From Caldilineaceae bacterium (GTDB taxonomy: Bacteria; Chloroflexota; Anaerolineae; Caldilineales; Caldilineaceae): DNA of 64,000 bases. The position numbers and the translations under genes were made by a program. The notes under the pieces were generated by a model. It ran no database searches and was not told the origin of the DNA. It saw only the letters and a program-made list of their open reading frames with translations. Shown here in pieces: positions 63,193 through 64,000 of this stretch. The stretch is taken from assembly GCA_019637685.1 (NCBI GenBank), contig JAHBVF010000007.1, positions 151,401-215,400 on the forward strand. Reading direction: 5' to 3'. How positions within the stretch are numbered: the stretch's first letter is position 1; every line of letters begins with the position of its first letter.

Positions 63193-64000
63193 CTAGGCCG
63201 CGGACCGCAGCATATCCTGTCCGCGCTCATTGTTGCCCTCTTCGGCATCCGCCTGATGTTCGTCCTGCTTAAGAATCGGTGGCCGTGTAAGACGCTCGGC
63301 GCGCACCTGTTCGATCCGCCGGGCATTGACGCCTAACACAGTGAAACGCCAATTGGCGATCTCCAAAACCTCGTTCTGTTCGGGAACCCGCCCCAGATAG
63401 CTGTAGATAAATCCGCCCAGCGTATCCACGCTGTCATTGATCTCGCTCAGGTCAGTTTCTATTACTTCGGAGACTTCGTCGAGAGAAATACGCGCATTGA
63501 AAAGATAGGTGTGGGGATTGGGTGCCTGAATCAGGGGTTCTTCAGAATCATATTCATCCCGGATATCCCCCACTATCTCTTCAATCATATCCTCAATTGT
63601 TACAATCCCTGCGGTTCCGCCATATTCGTCCACAATAATCGCCATGTGGACTTGCATACCCTGCATCTCGCGCAGCAGATCATCCAGCTTTTTGCTCTGG
63701 GGCACGAAATAGGCGGGGCGGATCACTTGAGAAAGCGGCGTATCCGGCTGGCCTTCGTGGAAGCAGCGCAGCAAATCTTTGGCGTATAGCAGCCCAATCA
63801 CATTATCAATATATTCTTGATAGACAGGAATTCGGCTATGTCCACTGTCGAGAATAACCAGCAGACATTCAGCGATGGAAAGATCAGCACTGATAGCTGT
63901 CACATCCAGACGAGGAACCATTATTTCTCTGGCGGTTGTATCGCCAAATTCGAAGATCCCCGCAATCATCTGCTTTTCGTCTTCCTCAATCACGCCTTCG
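63193..64000 (-). CDS. CBS-domain hemolysin/CorC-like protein (5' end outside window)
   Basis: The C-terminal 269 residues are visible; the frame is open at the window edge. The pattern EEDEKQMIAGIFEFGDTTAREIMVPRLDV, two CBS domains (about 25-150) and the CorC_HlyC domain (DTLGGFIYSYLGRVPEQNEVLEIANWRFTVL) are typical of the UPF0053/CorC group. The N-terminal membrane domain (DUF21) would lie beyond 64000. It may act in magnesium or cobalt handling; it precedes cdd by 10 bp. Confidence 0.9.
   Translation of the reverse strand, partial: EGVIEEDEKQMIAGIFEFGDTTAREIMVPRLDVTAISADLSIAECLLVILDSGHSRIPVYQEYIDNVIGLLYAKDLLRCFHEGQPDTPLSQVIRPAYFVPQSKKLDDLLREMQGMQVHMAIIVDEYGGTAGIVTIEDMIEEIVGDIRDEYDSEEPLIQAPNPHTYLFNARISLDEVSEVIETDLSEINDSVDTLGGFIYSYLGRVPEQNEVLEIANWRFTVLGVNARRIEQVRAERLTRPPILKQDEHQADAEEGNNERGQDMLRSAA

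Overview
The window is 64 kb of bacterial chromosome, moderately GC-rich by eye, with about 60 protein genes, one tRNA gene and many hairpin-type signals. I saw no phage, plasmid, IS or CRISPR structure. The best guess for the organism is a Chloroflexota member (Anaerolineae/Caldilineae-like). This is inferred from the gene set: ftsA-ftsZ followed by nrdR and a B12-dependent ribonucleotide reductase carrying an intein, an FMN-riboswitch-controlled RibXY-type transporter, and many lipoproteins and SH3/PPC-type secreted proteins without outer-membrane genes. No marker here proves it.

Layout. 1-7 kb: cell division (ftsA end, ftsZ) and deoxynucleotide supply (nrdR, nrdJ). 7-11.4 kb: RraA-like protein, a methyltransferase, greA, lysS. 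11.4-14.8 kb: an FMN riboswitch followed by permease, binding protein and ATPase of a probable riboflavin/flavin-precursor importer. 15-17.5 kb (minus): a membrane-anchored parvulin isomerase with a large insert, rpsR and rpsF. 17.8-23.2 kb: tRNA-Pro, then a co-directional run of GMC oxidoreductase, nucleotidyltransferase-like protein, PHP phosphoesterase, alanine racemase and endonuclease III. 23.4-28.9 kb (minus): rpsT, then a cytochrome c maturation and thiol-redox block (ccmA-B-C-D, a rearranged ccdA, tlpA, glutaredoxin-like, DUF2085). 29-40 kb: small accessory genes, among them HxlR and MarR regulators, a large secreted protein, two more methyltransferase/VOC genes, a lipoprotein, a kinase-like phosphotransferase and a sulfatase. 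40-44.5 kb (minus): a two-gene ABC exporter behind a leader-peptide/terminator attenuator. 44.9-49.5 kb: SDR, RidA, luciferase-like monooxygenase, a periplasmic-type binding lipoprotein and an amidohydrolase, plausibly one catabolic neighbourhood. 49.6-64 kb: ArsA/Get3-like ATPase, SH3 protein, Crp-family regulator, rho, a LysM-M23 endopeptidase, fumC, a secreted protein overlapping a histidine kinase, cytidine deaminase and a CBS-domain membrane protein cut by the window end.

Most interesting signals: (1) ccdA looks circularly permuted, with the SPCVLP helix that normally starts the protein at its C-terminus; (2) the ABC exporter leader combines a good promoter, a 23-codon ORF and two look-alike terminators, a layout like ribosome-mediated attenuation, and the two subunits carry complementary defects in one ATP site; (3) two 120-bp dyad elements, in opposite orientation, form a REPIN-like repeat family; (4) the FMN riboswitch is followed by two terminators in series; (5) a parvulin domain is split by a threonine/aspartate-rich repeat insert; (6) a MarR gene with a Cys-rich tail shares a compact operator region with a divergent lipoprotein gene and may be translated from a leaderless mRNA. 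Many gene ends carry long, nearly perfect palindromes made of recurring short words, which look both like terminators and like dispersed repeats.
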